64,000 bases of DNA from JAFGBI01 sp964480725 (GCA_964480725.1 CAYZQO010000008.1:62001-126000); one strand, 5' to 3'; counted from the first letter of the stretch, positions 42,299 to 56,248 are shown. The notes: generated by a model not told the origin, from the letters alone. Program-made: numbers and translations.

Positions 42299-43185
42299 GG
42301 GACTGTCGCGGCGAGCTGCGCGGGCGCGTGCTCCGCGGGCTGGCGTCGGACCAGGAGCAGCTCGCGTTCGAGGCCCACCTCGACGGCTGCGAGAGCTGCC
42401 GCTTGGCGCTCGAGGTGATGGGCGACTTCGACCCCGTGGGCGAGGCGGCGCCCGGGGACTCGGAGCGGGTCGCGCGGATGGCCGCGGCGGCGATCGCACG
42501 AATGACCGCGAGCCCCGGCGCCGGCAGCGGCTCGGCTCGCCCGCCGCCGCGACATCCCGCGCGTCGGGTCTGGCCGCTCTCGTTGGCCGCGCTGGCGCTG
42601 TCCGGCGCCGCGGTCGCGGGCGGCGCCGGCTGGGTTGCGCTGCGCTCTCCGACCCCGCCCGCGAGCCCCGCGGTCGAGGCGGCCCCTCCCGCGCGAACGA
42701 GCCCACCGTCCGTCGTCGCGCCGGCACCCGCGTCGGTGATCCCGCCACCGGACGGGGTCGAGGTCCCGACCCGGGCGGCCCCCGCCGCGAAGTCCGCCCC
42801 GCCGCTGCCCCCCCCGGCGGACGCCGCCGAGCTCTACCGCGCGGCGAACGAGGCCCGGCGCGGGGGTCGAACCAGCGACGCCATCCGGAGCTACCAGGAG
42901 CTGCAGCAGCGCTTCCCGGGCTCCGCCGAGGCGCACGCGTCGCGCGTGTCGCTGGGCGGCCTGCTGCTCCGGAGCGGGGGCGCCGCCGCCGCGCTGGCAC
43001 AGTTCGACGCCTACCTGCGCGGCGGCGGTCGGCTGGAGGCGGAGGCACTGTTCGGGCGCGGGCGGGCCCTGGAGGCGCTTGGTCGATCGGCGGATGAGGT
43101 AGACAATTGGGACACCCTCGTCCGCAAGTATCCCCAGTCCGGCTATGCGACCCACGCTCAGCGCCGCCTCGACCAGCTTCGCTAG
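42295..43185 (+). CDS. Membrane anti-sigma factor with ZAS-type motif and TPR-like C-terminus
   Basis: 296 residues. The N-terminal zinc-binding anti-sigma pattern HLDGCESC (H28, C32, C35) follows QLAFEA. One transmembrane helix lies at about 95-117 (LAALALSGAAVAGGAGWVAL), a Pro/Ala linker follows, and TPR-like helices occupy 180-296 (AAELYRAANEARRGGRTSDAIRSYQELQQRFPGSAEAHASRVSLGGLLL; ALFGRGRALEALGRSADEVDNWDTLVRKYPQSG). The sensing part would thus be a TPR domain outside the inner membrane. It overlaps the sigma gene by 4 bp and the following outer-membrane gene by 41 bp. Confidence 0.88.
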   Translation: MRDCRGELRGRVLRGLASDQEQLAFEAHLDGCESCRLALEVMGDFDPVGEAAPGDSERVARMAAAAIARMTASPGAGSGSARPPPRHPARRVWPLSLAALALSGAAVAGGAGWVALRSPTPPASPAVEAAPPARTSPPSVVAPAPASVIPPPDGVEVPTRAAPAAKSAPPLPPPADAAELYRAANEARRGGRTSDAIRSYQELQQRFPGSAEAHASRVSLGGLLLRSGGAAAALAQFDAYLRGGGRLEAEALFGRGRALEALGRSADEVDNWDTLVRKYPQSGYATHAQRRLDQLR

Positions 43186-44317
43186 TCTGAGTGTCATCGT
43201 CGCCGCCCTCGCCCTCGCTCCCGCCGTCGCGGCCCAACCGGGAGCGCCGGGCGAGGCCACCCCGCCGGCGCTCGACGCCGCGCTCCCACCCGAGCCGCCC
43301 CTACCGGTCCTGCCCCGCGTGATCGTCACCTCGGTCGGCGCGGAGCTCCCCCCGGCCGCGCTCGAGAGCAGCCTCGGGCCCGCGCTGCGCGCCACCTACG
43401 CCCTGCACTTCTCGTCGGCGGACCGCTTCGGGCCCGAGGAGCTGTTCCGCGCGCGCATGGGGTCGACGGCGGCCGTCCACGTCTGGGTCGACACGACGAC
43501 GCCGGGGCTTGCCCGCCTGTACTTCGCCAACCGCGACGGCACCCGCTACCTGGTGCGGACCCTGGAGCTGTCCGCGCCGGTAGACGAGCTCGGTCGGGAG
43601 GCGCTCGCGCAGGCCATCGAGTGGTCACTGCAGGCGCTGGCGGAGGGCACCGCCGGCCTGACGCGAGCCGAAGCCGAGGCGATCTTCTCCAGCCCCGCGG
43701 CGCCAACGCCCGTCGCTCCGGCGCCGCGGGCCGAGCCGCGCCGCTCGATCGGCGGCCTCCGCCGCGAGGCGCCGGGGTGGCTCCCGGAGGTGGCTCTGCT
43801 GCACGGCTGGGCGCCGGCGTCTCGGGAGCTCATCGCGACGCAAGGCCCCGTCCTGCGCTTGGGTGTCGACCGAATCGCCCGGCGCTACCAGGTGGGGCTG
43901 GCCGTGAGCGCACAGTACCGATACCCCCAGCGCCACGCGGAGGCGGGCGTGGCGCTCGAGGTCGAGAGCGTCGCCGCGCGCCTCGACGCGCGCACCCTCG
44001 CGACGGGGCTCGTCGAGGGCGCGGGCATCGGGCTGCGCCTGGGCCTCGGTCTCGACGCCGTGTCCGCGACGCCGGAGGCGCTCGACGCGGCTCGGTTCGA
44101 GGCGGCGGCACCGCGCACGACCGCCGTGCCGCTGGTCACCGGTGGGCTCGTCTGGCAGCTCCGCGTCGAACCCCGTGTGCGGCTGGAGCTCGGCGTCGGC
44201 GCCGAGCTCGACCTCGTCGAGGTCCACTACGACGTCGTCACCGCCGCCGGGACGACCGAGATCCTGGCGCGCTGGCCCGCTCGCCCATCCGCGAGCGTGG
44301 GCGTCGCGCTGTTCTAG
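43145..44317 (+). CDS. Outer-membrane protein linked to the sigma/anti-sigma pair
   Basis: 390 residues. Signal peptide (LSVIVAALALAPAVAAQ), a Pro-rich stretch, a mixed domain (about 55-190) and a C-terminal beta-rich region (GPVLRLGVDRIARRYQVGLAVSAQYRYPQRHAEAGVALEVESVAARLDA; GIGLRLGLGLDAV; VRLELGVGAELDLVEVHYDV) ending in F, which suits an outer-membrane barrel. It overlaps the anti-sigma gene by 41 bp in another frame, so the three genes are an operon. It may be the outer-membrane part of the signal or an OM-stress target; no search was possible. Confidence 0.78.
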   Translation: MRPTLSAASTSFASLSVIVAALALAPAVAAQPGAPGEATPPALDAALPPEPPLPVLPRVIVTSVGAELPPAALESSLGPALRATYALHFSSADRFGPEELFRARMGSTAAVHVWVDTTTPGLARLYFANRDGTRYLVRTLELSAPVDELGREALAQAIEWSLQALAEGTAGLTRAEAEAIFSSPAAPTPVAPAPRAEPRRSIGGLRREAPGWLPEVALLHGWAPASRELIATQGPVLRLGVDRIARRYQVGLAVSAQYRYPQRHAEAGVALEVESVAARLDARTLATGLVEGAGIGLRLGLGLDAVSATPEALDAARFEAAAPRTTAVPLVTGGLVWQLRVEPRVRLELGVGAELDLVEVHYDVVTAAGTTEILARWPARPSASVGVALF

Positions 44318-44378
44318 ATCAGGAAGCTCGATCTCGGCGCCCGGACGGCCGCGGGCCGACGCGGGGACGCGCGGGCGG

Positions 44379-47300
44379 TCAGCGCACGTGGATGTCTGGC
44401 ACCGGCGGCTCCGCCATCCCCGAGCCGAGGTGGAAGCCGGTGTGCGGAGGCTGGTTGTACGAGGACTGCTCCCAGGTCACCTGCATGCGGTAGGTGGGGT
44501 CGTGCATCAGCGTGTAGATCCGCCGCGCCGTGACGGCCGTGGTCGTGTACACGCGCAGGGCGGAGTTGTCCGATTCGCGGACCACCAGCTCCTCACGCCA
44601 GTCACCCAGGAGGTCGGCGACCAGGCCGGGGGTGTTCTTGGTCCCGTTGTTCCCAGCGCAGCCGCTCGCGCTCAGCAGGGTACCGCCGCCGTACTTGGAG
44701 ATCGACGCGCCATCCTGCAGCTCGCGGCTCTCGTCCGCGTCCCAGTAGATGAGGAAGTTCTGCGACGAGGGCTCGCTCCCGACGTTCGAGCCGTCGGCGC
44801 AGGACATGAGGTTGCTGGAGGTGGCGCTCCAGAACTCGGCGCCGGGGCTCCCCGGGTGGACGTCCTCGGCGACGCCCCGCCCGTTGTCGTCGCCGCCCTG
44901 GGCCTGGGCGTAGATCTGGCAGGTGTCCCCGCTGTGGACGCTGTAGCCGCCGCCCCCCTCGTAGACCGTGAACACGCTGATCCCCCGGCCTGGGACCAGC
45001 TCCCCGACGTGCTGGGCGTCACCGTGGCCGCGGCCTGTGGTGCACCGGAAGGTCCCGTCGCTGCCGATGGTCGTGGCGCCGGTGTTGACCTCCTGTGCGC
45101 CGTCGCCGTCCATGTCGGCGGCCATGGCCGAGTGGTTGCCCTGACCGGCCGCCGACCGGCCGCTGGCGTCGTTGCTGTCGAAGATCCAGTTGGTGGACAG
45201 CTGGCCGTCTCGCCAGTGCAGGGCGGAGACGGTGAGGCGCGTGTAGTACCCCCGTTGCCGGATGAGGCTCGGGCGTCCGCTGGCGCTGCCGCCGTCGGTC
45301 ACCATGGCCACCCCCGCGTTGTAGCGGTCCAGGCGGTTGCCGTAGTCGTCTCCCCAGGAGCCCACGTTGCCGCGGGGCACCGGGTGGCTCACCGTGGCGA
45401 GCTCCGCGCCGGTGCGTCCGTCGAAGACGGTGACGTACTCGGGGCCGCTCAGGACGTAGCCATCGCCGTTGCGGTAGTCGGCGCCGTCGTCGTCGCTCGC
45501 CGCCGGGCCGGTGGTGAGGTACGCGCCCGTCCCGTCTCGGGTCCCGGGGGCCGTCTTGACCGCCACCTCGGCGCGCCCGTCGCCGTCGAAATCGTACACC
45601 GAGAGCTGGGTGTAGTGGGCGCCCGAGCGGATATTCCGACCGAGATCGATGCGCCACAGCGAGGTGCCGTCGAGCTCGAGCCCCTCGAGGAGGGTGTTGT
45701 CGGTGACGCCGGCCTGCGAGTTGTCCTTGGCGTTGGCCGGCTGCCACTTGAGCACCAGCTCGTACTGGCCATCCCCGTCCAGATCGGCGGGGGTGACGTC
45801 GTTCGCCTCGTAGGCGCCCGGCGAGGAGAGCGGGATGCGGACGTAGTTCTGCGACCAGGGGGTGACGGGACTCGACTGCGGACACTCGGTGCCGTCGATG
45901 ACGAGGCTCACGGAGTAGGCGGCCCCGGCCGCGGCGCCCGAGTCGAAGTAGTTGGTGCTGTCGGTCACGTCGGCGACCAGGGCTCCGTCCCGGTAGAGGC
46001 GGTAGCTCACCGAGCCGGGCGCTTCGCGCCGGTACTCGTAGCCCATCATGCGCCAGCCCACGTAGTTGCCGTTGCTGCCGCGCACGGCGACGACCCCGCG
46101 GTCGAGATCCTCCAGCTGGTAATGGCCGTTGGCGACGACGTCGCAGGTCCCCGGCGCTCCGCCCGCGCCCCCAGTGGCCCCGCCGGTGCCACCCCCGCCG
46201 GTGCCGCNNNNNNNNNNNNNNNNNNNNNNNNNNNNNNNNNNNNNNNNNNNNNNNNNNNNNNNNNNNNNNNNNNNNNNNNNNNNNNNNNNNNNNNNNNNNN
46301 NNNNNNNCCCGCCGGTGCCGCCGGCGCCCGTGCCCCCCGTACCGATGCCACTGCAGTCGAAGGCGCCGACGGCAGCGCCGCTCACCGTCAGTCGATCGAC
46401 GTTGGCCAGCCCTTCGGCGCCCGTCGCCTCGAGGACGAGTCGGTTCTCCCCGGCGGCGAGCGTCACGTCCACGTTCGCCACCGACCAGGTCGTCCAGGCC
46501 GACGTGGTGGCGAAGGGCAGGCTGGCGGCGGCCGCGGTCCCGTTGACGAGGAGGGCCGCCGTACGGTCCGCCGAGGCGTTGGCGTAGGTGAACTCGAGCG
46601 AGTAGGTCCCCGCCTCGCCGACGGCCACGGCCCACTCGATGCCGGCGCCGACGGCGTTGTCCGTGTTCACGTAGCCGGTCCCGCTGAACCCGGCGTTCGT
46701 CGACTCGACGATGCCGTCCATGGAACAGAACCCAAGCTCTCCCTCCTCGATGGTCACCTCGGTCGAGGTGGGACCGTCGCCCGCCCCGCCCGCCGGTGGA
46801 GCCCCCCCGGTTTCGCCTCCGGCCCCGCCCGTCGGTGGCGCGCCCCCGTTGCCGCCGTCGGGCGGAGCCCCACCGGTCGCGCCTCCCGTGCCGCCCGCTG
46901 GCGGCGTGCCCCCGCTGCCGCCGTCAGGCGGGGCCCCACCGGTCGCGCCTCCGGTGCCGCCCGCTGGAGGCACTCCGCCGGTGCCGCCCGTGCCCGCGCC
47001 TCCGGTGCAGACGCCGCCCTGGCAGGCCTGCCCGGTCCCACAAACGACCCCGCACTGCCCGCAGTTCTGGGCATCCGTCGCCAGGTCGGCGCATTTCGAG
47101 GCGCAGGCGCTGGTCCCCGCGGGACAATGGCAGCTGCCCCCGACGCACGAGGCGCCGAGCGGACAGGCGCGGTCGCAGACGCCGCAGTGGCTCGCGTTCG
47201 TTTGCACGTCGACGCAGCTCGTGCCGCACTGCGTTTCCCCCGGCAGGGCGCAGGAGCCCTGGCAGACCCCGGCCGAGCAGACCTGACCTCCGGCACAGAC

Positions 47301-47627
47301 GGTCCCGCAGGCGCCGCAGTTCTGCCCGTCCCCTCGCAGATCGGTGCAGATCCCGCCGCAGTCGGCGGCACCGATCGGGCATTGGCATCGCCCGGTCACG
47401 CAGGTCGCTCCCGCGGCGCAGAGGGTGCCGCAGCTGCCGCAGTGAGCGGGATCTGCGGACACGTTCATACAAACATTCCCGCAGAGCAGAAAGCCGTCCG
47501 GGCAAGGTGAGGCCCCGGGGCCACCGCCGGTCTCCGCCCCTCGGTCCGTCGCGTCGCTGAGGCTGCAGCCGACGGTCAGCCCCGCCGCAGCCACGAAGAA
47601 AATCACCCTCTGCAGAGTTCGCCTCAT
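44379..47627 (-). CDS. Rhamnogalacturonan lyase (PL11-type) lipoprotein with Cys-rich and CBM domains (contains assembly gap)
   Basis: About 1080 codons counting the gap. Order: lipoprotein signal (lipobox TVGC); four Cys-rich units of the form CGSCGTLCAAGATCVTGRCQCP; TGG/GTGG linker; a CBM35/CBM6-like beta-sandwich (GYVNTDNAVGAGIEWAV; YSLEFTYANASADRTAALLVNG; ANVDRLTV); an assembly gap of 100 Ns in a second GTGG linker; then the catalytic propeller (QLEDLDRGVVAVRG, YEANDVTPADLDGDGQYELVLKWQPANAKDNSQ, LSVYDFDGDGRAEVAVKTAPG, QGNHSAMAADMDGDGAQEV) matching PL11 rhamnogalacturonan lyases with Ca-binding DxDGDG loops. It should cleave pectin backbone. The ATG at 47627 begins the signal peptide. Confidence 0.87.
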   Translation of the reverse strand: MRRTLQRVIFFVAAAGLTVGCSLSDATDRGAETGGGPGASPCPDGFLLCGNVCMNVSADPAHCGSCGTLCAAGATCVTGRCQCPIGAADCGGICTDLRGDGQNCGACGTVCAGGQVCSAGVCQGSCALPGETQCGTSCVDVQTNASHCGVCDRACPLGASCVGGSCHCPAGTSACASKCADLATDAQNCGQCGVVCGTGQACQGGVCTGGAGTGGTGGVPPAGGTGGATGGAPPDGGSGGTPPAGGTGGATGGAPPDGGNGGAPPTGGAGGETGGAPPAGGAGDGPTSTEVTIEEGELGFCSMDGIVESTNAGFSGTGYVNTDNAVGAGIEWAVAVGEAGTYSLEFTYANASADRTAALLVNGTAAAASLPFATTSAWTTWSVANVDVTLAAGENRLVLEATGAEGLANVDRLTVSGAAVGAFDCSGIGTGGTGAGGTGGXXXXXXXXXXXXXXXXXXXXXXXXXXXXXXXXXXGTGGGGTGGATGGAGGAPGTCDVVANGHYQLEDLDRGVVAVRGSNGNYVGWRMMGYEYRREAPGSVSYRLYRDGALVADVTDSTNYFDSGAAAGAAYSVSLVIDGTECPQSSPVTPWSQNYVRIPLSSPGAYEANDVTPADLDGDGQYELVLKWQPANAKDNSQAGVTDNTLLEGLELDGTSLWRIDLGRNIRSGAHYTQLSVYDFDGDGRAEVAVKTAPGTRDGTGAYLTTGPAASDDDGADYRNGDGYVLSGPEYVTVFDGRTGAELATVSHPVPRGNVGSWGDDYGNRLDRYNAGVAMVTDGGSASGRPSLIRQRGYYTRLTVSALHWRDGQLSTNWIFDSNDASGRSAAGQGNHSAMAADMDGDGAQEVNTGATTIGSDGTFRCTTGRGHGDAQHVGELVPGRGISVFTVYEGGGGYSVHSGDTCQIYAQAQGGDDNGRGVAEDVHPGSPGAEFWSATSSNLMSCADGSNVGSEPSSQNFLIYWDADESRELQDGASISKYGGGTLLSASGCAGNNGTKNTPGLVADLLGDWREELVVRESDNSALRVYTTTAVTARRIYTLMHDPTYRMQVTWEQSSYNQPPHTGFHLGSGMAEPPVPDIHVR
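46208..46307. other. Assembly gap (100 Ns) inside the PL11 linker repeat
   Basis: Flanked by GTGG/PAGG-coding repeats (gccggtgccgcc and variants); an unresolved low-complexity stretch of placeholder length. Confidence 0.95.
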
Positions 47628-47955
47628 GGGAGATCGCTCGCTTTCGATGCCCTGTTGCGCCAAAGCCCCCGATCCGGTCACCCATCGCGCGCTTCTTCAG
47701 CGTGCCGCCCGTTTCCGGGGGCGCAAGCTCGCCGGGTAGCCCAGGGGGGCGTCAGCGCCGGAGTGCGCGCGAAGCGAGGACTCGGCTTCGCGGGCGGAGC
47801 CGACCGTGGCCCGAGCGCGGGCGGCGCCGGGACCCCCACGCGCTATCGCTCGCTGGGCTCGAGGAGCCGAGAGCGCTGGCGGGTATCGGGCCGATCTCTG
47901 CGCACCGGCGGCCCGAGGGGACCGGGCACGGCCGATGGTGATAAGAGGATCGGCC
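47628..47955. other. Intergenic region between the divergent PL11 and GH5 genes
   Basis: 328 bp, no supported gene. AAGAGGA at 47943-47949 is the likely ribosome-binding site of the GH5 gene. The shared position suggests co-regulation of both secreted enzymes, but I see no repeated operator. Confidence 0.4.
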
Positions 47956-49176
47956 ATGGCGGCAGTCTCCAGGACCGCATCGGGGCTCACGCCTAAGGGG
48001 CCGTCGAGGGGCGCGTTCATCTGGGCGCTCGCCCTCGCGGCGACGGTGCAGCCGCTCGGCTGCCTCACGCCCCCGGCGGTCAAGTCGGGCGCTGTCGTGG
48101 CCGGCGAGGGCGAGGGGGAGTCCTACTGGGCCTCCCAGGGGATAGAGCCCCCGGCGTTCGAGGTGATGGCGGAGCTCGACGCCTGGACCGCGGCCAGCCG
48201 GATGAGCCCCGGCATCAACATCGGCAACACCCTGGAGAACACGACCCAGTGGGAGACGGGGTGGGGTAACCCCCTGATCACCCGGGGGTTCGTCGAGGGG
48301 CTGGCGGACCTGGGGTTCAAGACCGTGCGCTTGCCGGTGGCCTGGGACACCTACGCCGTGGACGGTCGCATTCGACCAGAGAAGATGCGGCGGGTCGGCG
48401 AGGTGGTCGACTGGATCACCGGGGCGGGGATGTTCTGCGTGCTCAACATCCACTGGGACGGGGGCTGGATCGACTCGAGCAACCGGGAGCGCTTCGCCGC
48501 GACGTTCGCCACCTTCAGCCCGGAGGCGGCGCGGAAGTATCGCGCTTATTGGGAGCAGATTTCCGGCTACTTCGCGGGCAAGGGAGAGGGGCTCCTCTTC
48601 GAGGCCCTCAACGAGGAGACGAACTTCAGCAACGAGGGCACCAGCGCGCAGGCCTACGCGACCCTGACCCGGGTGAACCAGCTCTTCGTCGACACCGTGC
48701 GGCAGTCCGGGGGGAACAACGCGCGGCGCCTGCTCATCGTCACAGGCTACTCCACCGACATCGCCAAGACCTGTAGCTCCCTGTACCAGCTGCCGAAGGA
48801 CACCGTCTCCGATCGTCTCTTTCTGTCCGTGCACTACTACACCCCGTGGCAGTTCTGCGGGCTGACCGAGGACGCGAGCTGGGGCAAGATGATGCCCACC
48901 TGGGGCAGTCCGAGCGACGTGGCCGAGCTCGAGCGTCTCTTCCGGATGATGGGCGAGTACAGCGCGCGCGCCGACGTCCCGGTCTTCATCGGAGAGCTTG
49001 GCGCGTCCCACGAGAAGGAGCCGGCCTCGCGCGTCCGCTGGATGTCGGCGGTCATCGAGGCCGCGCGCTCCCGGCGCATGGTCCCGGTGATCTGGGACAC
49101 CGGTCACGACGTCTCCCGCCTCGCCCCCTACGCGCCGAGCGCGGTGCTCGAGCAGGTGCTGCAGACGATGCGTTGA
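47956..49176 (+). CDS. GH5 cellulase-type lipoprotein
   Basis: 406 residues. A signal peptide with lipobox QPLGC follows a basic N-terminus. The GH5 barrel is clear: SPGINIGNTLENTTQWETGWGNPLI (usual opening of endoglucanases), FKTVRLPVAWDTY, NIHWDGGW, LLFEALNEET (acid/base Glu in NE), SVHYYTPWQF, and VFIGELGAS (nucleophile Glu), then PVIWDTGHD. Expected to hydrolyse beta-1,4-glucans at the cell surface. The ATG at 47956 is preferred over 47935 because the AAGAGGA site sits 6 bases before it. Divergent from the PL11 gene. Confidence 0.92.
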   Translation: MAAVSRTASGLTPKGPSRGAFIWALALAATVQPLGCLTPPAVKSGAVVAGEGEGESYWASQGIEPPAFEVMAELDAWTAASRMSPGINIGNTLENTTQWETGWGNPLITRGFVEGLADLGFKTVRLPVAWDTYAVDGRIRPEKMRRVGEVVDWITGAGMFCVLNIHWDGGWIDSSNRERFAATFATFSPEAARKYRAYWEQISGYFAGKGEGLLFEALNEETNFSNEGTSAQAYATLTRVNQLFVDTVRQSGGNNARRLLIVTGYSTDIAKTCSSLYQLPKDTVSDRLFLSVHYYTPWQFCGLTEDASWGKMMPTWGSPSDVAELERLFRMMGEYSARADVPVFIGELGASHEKEPASRVRWMSAVIEAARSRRMVPVIWDTGHDVSRLAPYAPSAVLEQVLQTMR

Positions 49177-49606
49177 GCGGGGACGCTCGGGAACGACCCA
49201 CCCCGGGCGCGGGGCGAGCCGCGTCGCTCTCGATGCCCTTTCCTGCCGCACTGCGGCTTCGGCGGCGGCCTGCCGTCGGTCGTCCTCCGCGGCACCAACG
49301 CCGGCGTCGCGGTGGCGTCGGGTGTGCGCGTATCGCACTCGGGCGTCAAGAGGCGTCCCGGTGCCAGCACTGGCGGGGTTGTCCACCGGTGAACGCGGGG
49401 GTGGCGAAATCCGTCGTCATAATAATGCACTGGCTGCGGATTCCCGTGGAACCACTTTCCAGAGCCTTGCGTCGAACCCGCTGTCGTCTGGTCCCCTGCG
49501 GCTCATCGGATGGGGTCGCCGCTTCCTCACGAGGGAGTGCGCGGTCGCGCCCGCTCGGCCACGAGGGTCGTGGCGTCGAAAAACGGAACCCAAGCTGGAG
49601 GTCCTG
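49177..49606. other. Intergenic region before the DUF4215 lipoprotein
   Basis: 430 bp with no supported gene. It contains a notably AT-richer spot (cataataatgca, about 49421-49432) that could be a promoter region. CTGGAG lies just before the ATG at 49607. Confidence 0.4.
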
Positions 49607-51427
49607 ATGAAGCTCGCTGCTCGCTCGTTGACGGTTGTGACTGGGATCTCGCTGCTGGCGCTGATCGGCGCTTGCGGCAAGGACGACGAAGAGAAGCCCC
49701 CGCCGCGCTGCGGCGACGGGAAGGTCGACGCGGCCGAGGAGTGCGACGACGGGAACCTCAGCGATCTGGACGAGTGCCCGACCACCTGCCTCGAGGCCCG
49801 CTGCGGGGACGGGTTCGTCCAGGACGGCGAGGAGGCGTGCGACGACGGCAACTTCGACGACAACGACGCCTGCACCAACGCTTGCGAGCTCGCGGCTTGC
49901 GGTGACGGCATCGTCCAGGTGGGGGTGGAGGCGTGCGACGACGCCAACGCCGACGACACCGACGGCTGCCGCAGCGACTGCGCCCTGCCGAGCTGCGGGG
50001 ACGGCGTGGTCCAGGCCGGCGAGGAGTGTGACGACGGCAACCTCAGCAACGTAGACGCCTGTCTGACGACCTGCCTCGAGGCCCGCTGCGGAGACGGCTT
50101 CGTTCAGGACGGCGAGGAGGAGTGCGACGACGGCAACTTCGACGGCCATGACGCCTGCACGAACGCGTGCGAGCTCGCGGCTTGCGGGGACGGGATCGTG
50201 CGCGCCGCAGTGGAGGCGTGCGACGACGGGAACGACGACGACACCGACGGCTGCCGCAGCGACTGCGCCCTGCCGAGCTGCGGGGACGGCGTCGTGCAGG
50301 CCGGGGAGGCCTGCGACGACGGCAACGTCAGCAACGCGGACGGGTGCCTCACCACCTGCCTCGCCGCGAGCTGCGGCGACGGGTTCGTGCAGGACGGGGT
50401 GGAGGCGTGCGACGACGGCAATTTCGACGCGAACGACGCCTGCACCAACGCGTGCGTGCTCGCGGTCTGCGGGGACGGGATCGTGCAATCTGCCGTGGAG
50501 GCGTGCGATGACGGGAACGACGACGACACGGACGGTTGCCGCAGCGACTGCGCGCTGCCGACCTGCGGCGACGGCGTCGTTCAGGCCGGGGAGGAGTGCG
50601 ACGACGGCAACGTCAGCAACGCGGACGGGTGCCTCACCACCTGCCGCGCGGCGAGCTGCGGCGACGGATTCGTGCAGGCCGAGGAGGAGGAGTGCGACGA
50701 CGCCAATGCGAGCGACCGCGACGGGTGCCTGACCACCTGCCTCGCCGCCACCTGCGGTGACGGAGTGGTGTGGAGCGGAGTGGAGGAGTGCGACGACGAC
50801 GACGAGGACGTCTGCACGGCGTCTTGCCTCCTGGCCCGCTGCGGCGACGGGATCGAGCAGGCCGGCGAGGCCTGCGACGACGGCAACACCGACGACACCG
50901 ACGCCTGCCTGACCACCTGCGTGGCTGCCGCCTGCGGGGATGGCATCGTCCAGACCGGCGAGGAGTGCGACGACGGCAACCTGACCGACGGCGACTGGTG
51001 CGACGCCGCGTGCACGCGGGAGTGCGAGGGGCTCTCGAGCCTGGGCGACGCCCGCGCGCTCGCGGGCGACAGCTGCTACGTCTATTTCGGCATGGCATCG
51101 CCCTGGGGCGACGCGGAGGCCACCTGCGCCCTGCTCGGTGCTCACCTCGCCGCCATCGGCTCGGAGACAGAGAACGCGGCCGTGGTTGCGGTCGCCGCGG
51201 CGAACACCTGGCTCGGTCTGACCGATCAGTACGGTGAGGGCGCGTTCGTCTGGTATGGAGGCCCGGACCAGATCACCGTCCCCACCTACACCAACTGGGC
51301 CGCGACCCAGCCCGATGACGGGCCCGACAGTGCCGGCGACTGCGCCGCCCTGGTGGTCGCGGACGGCACCTGGATCGACGACGCCTGCGCGACCGAGCGG
51401 GGCTACGTCTGCGAATACGAGTGGTAG
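49607..51427 (+). CDS. DUF4215 Cys-rich repeat lipoprotein with C-terminal C-type lectin domain
   Basis: 606 residues. Signal peptide with lipobox IGAC (GKDDEEKPP), then a long array of DUF4215-type units, each CGDGxxxxxExCDDGNxxDxDxCxxxC, from about residue 30 to 470. Sequences alternate between two or three subtypes, suggesting duplications in blocks. The C-terminus is a C-type lectin-like fold: SCYVYFGMASPWGDAEATCALLGAHLAAIGSETENAAV, NTWLGLTDQ, FVWYGGP, NWAATQPDDG, CAALVVADGTWIDDACATERGYVCEYEW, including the WIDDxC motif. Probably a surface adhesin on a disulphide-rich stalk. Followed by a paralogous gene in the same direction. Confidence 0.88.
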   Translation: MKLAARSLTVVTGISLLALIGACGKDDEEKPPPRCGDGKVDAAEECDDGNLSDLDECPTTCLEARCGDGFVQDGEEACDDGNFDDNDACTNACELAACGDGIVQVGVEACDDANADDTDGCRSDCALPSCGDGVVQAGEECDDGNLSNVDACLTTCLEARCGDGFVQDGEEECDDGNFDGHDACTNACELAACGDGIVRAAVEACDDGNDDDTDGCRSDCALPSCGDGVVQAGEACDDGNVSNADGCLTTCLAASCGDGFVQDGVEACDDGNFDANDACTNACVLAVCGDGIVQSAVEACDDGNDDDTDGCRSDCALPTCGDGVVQAGEECDDGNVSNADGCLTTCRAASCGDGFVQAEEEECDDANASDRDGCLTTCLAATCGDGVVWSGVEECDDDDEDVCTASCLLARCGDGIEQAGEACDDGNTDDTDACLTTCVAAACGDGIVQTGEECDDGNLTDGDWCDAACTRECEGLSSLGDARALAGDSCYVYFGMASPWGDAEATCALLGAHLAAIGSETENAAVVAVAAANTWLGLTDQYGEGAFVWYGGPDQITVPTYTNWAATQPDDGPDSAGDCAALVVADGTWIDDACATERGYVCEYEW

Positions 51428-51592
51428 TCGGCGAGGGGCCGCGGAGCCGGCGCCCTGCGGGGAGCCGGCCCCGCGCGTCTCGGTGCTCGCGGGTGGCACC
51501 CGACTCGTCAATCCGAGGCGGGGGCTGCCCGGTCACGGGGGGCACGAACGGTAGTCGGTGGGGGTAGCGGCAGCAGAAAGCGAGTAAAGACG

Positions 51593-56122
<4,530 letters not shown>

Positions 56123-56142
56123 CCCACCGTTGCCGTTGGTGT

Positions 56143-56178
56143 GAGCCCGTGCCCGGGGAGGTCCCGCGGCACGGGCTC
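56143..56178. terminator. Strong hairpin between convergent genes
   Basis: GAGCCCGTGCC pairs perfectly with GGCACGGGCTC over 11 bp around a 14-nt loop, 20 bp after the giant lipoprotein gene; the opposing MarC gene ends at 56249. A short TCGCTTT follows. It can act for both strands. Confidence 0.6.
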
Positions 56179-56248
56179 TCGCTTTCGCGGCGGCCGGCCG
56201 TCACTCGGGCGGGAGGTGGAACGTTCGGCGCCGCGTCGCCGTCTCCGC

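Noticed and set aside
44142..47510. 1122-codon plus-strand frame
   Set aside because: Antisense to the PL11 lyase gene; no domains, and it reads through the N gap.
49346..51511. 721-codon minus-strand frame of Val/Ala repeats
   Set aside because: A mirror of the DUF4215 repeats on the other strand.
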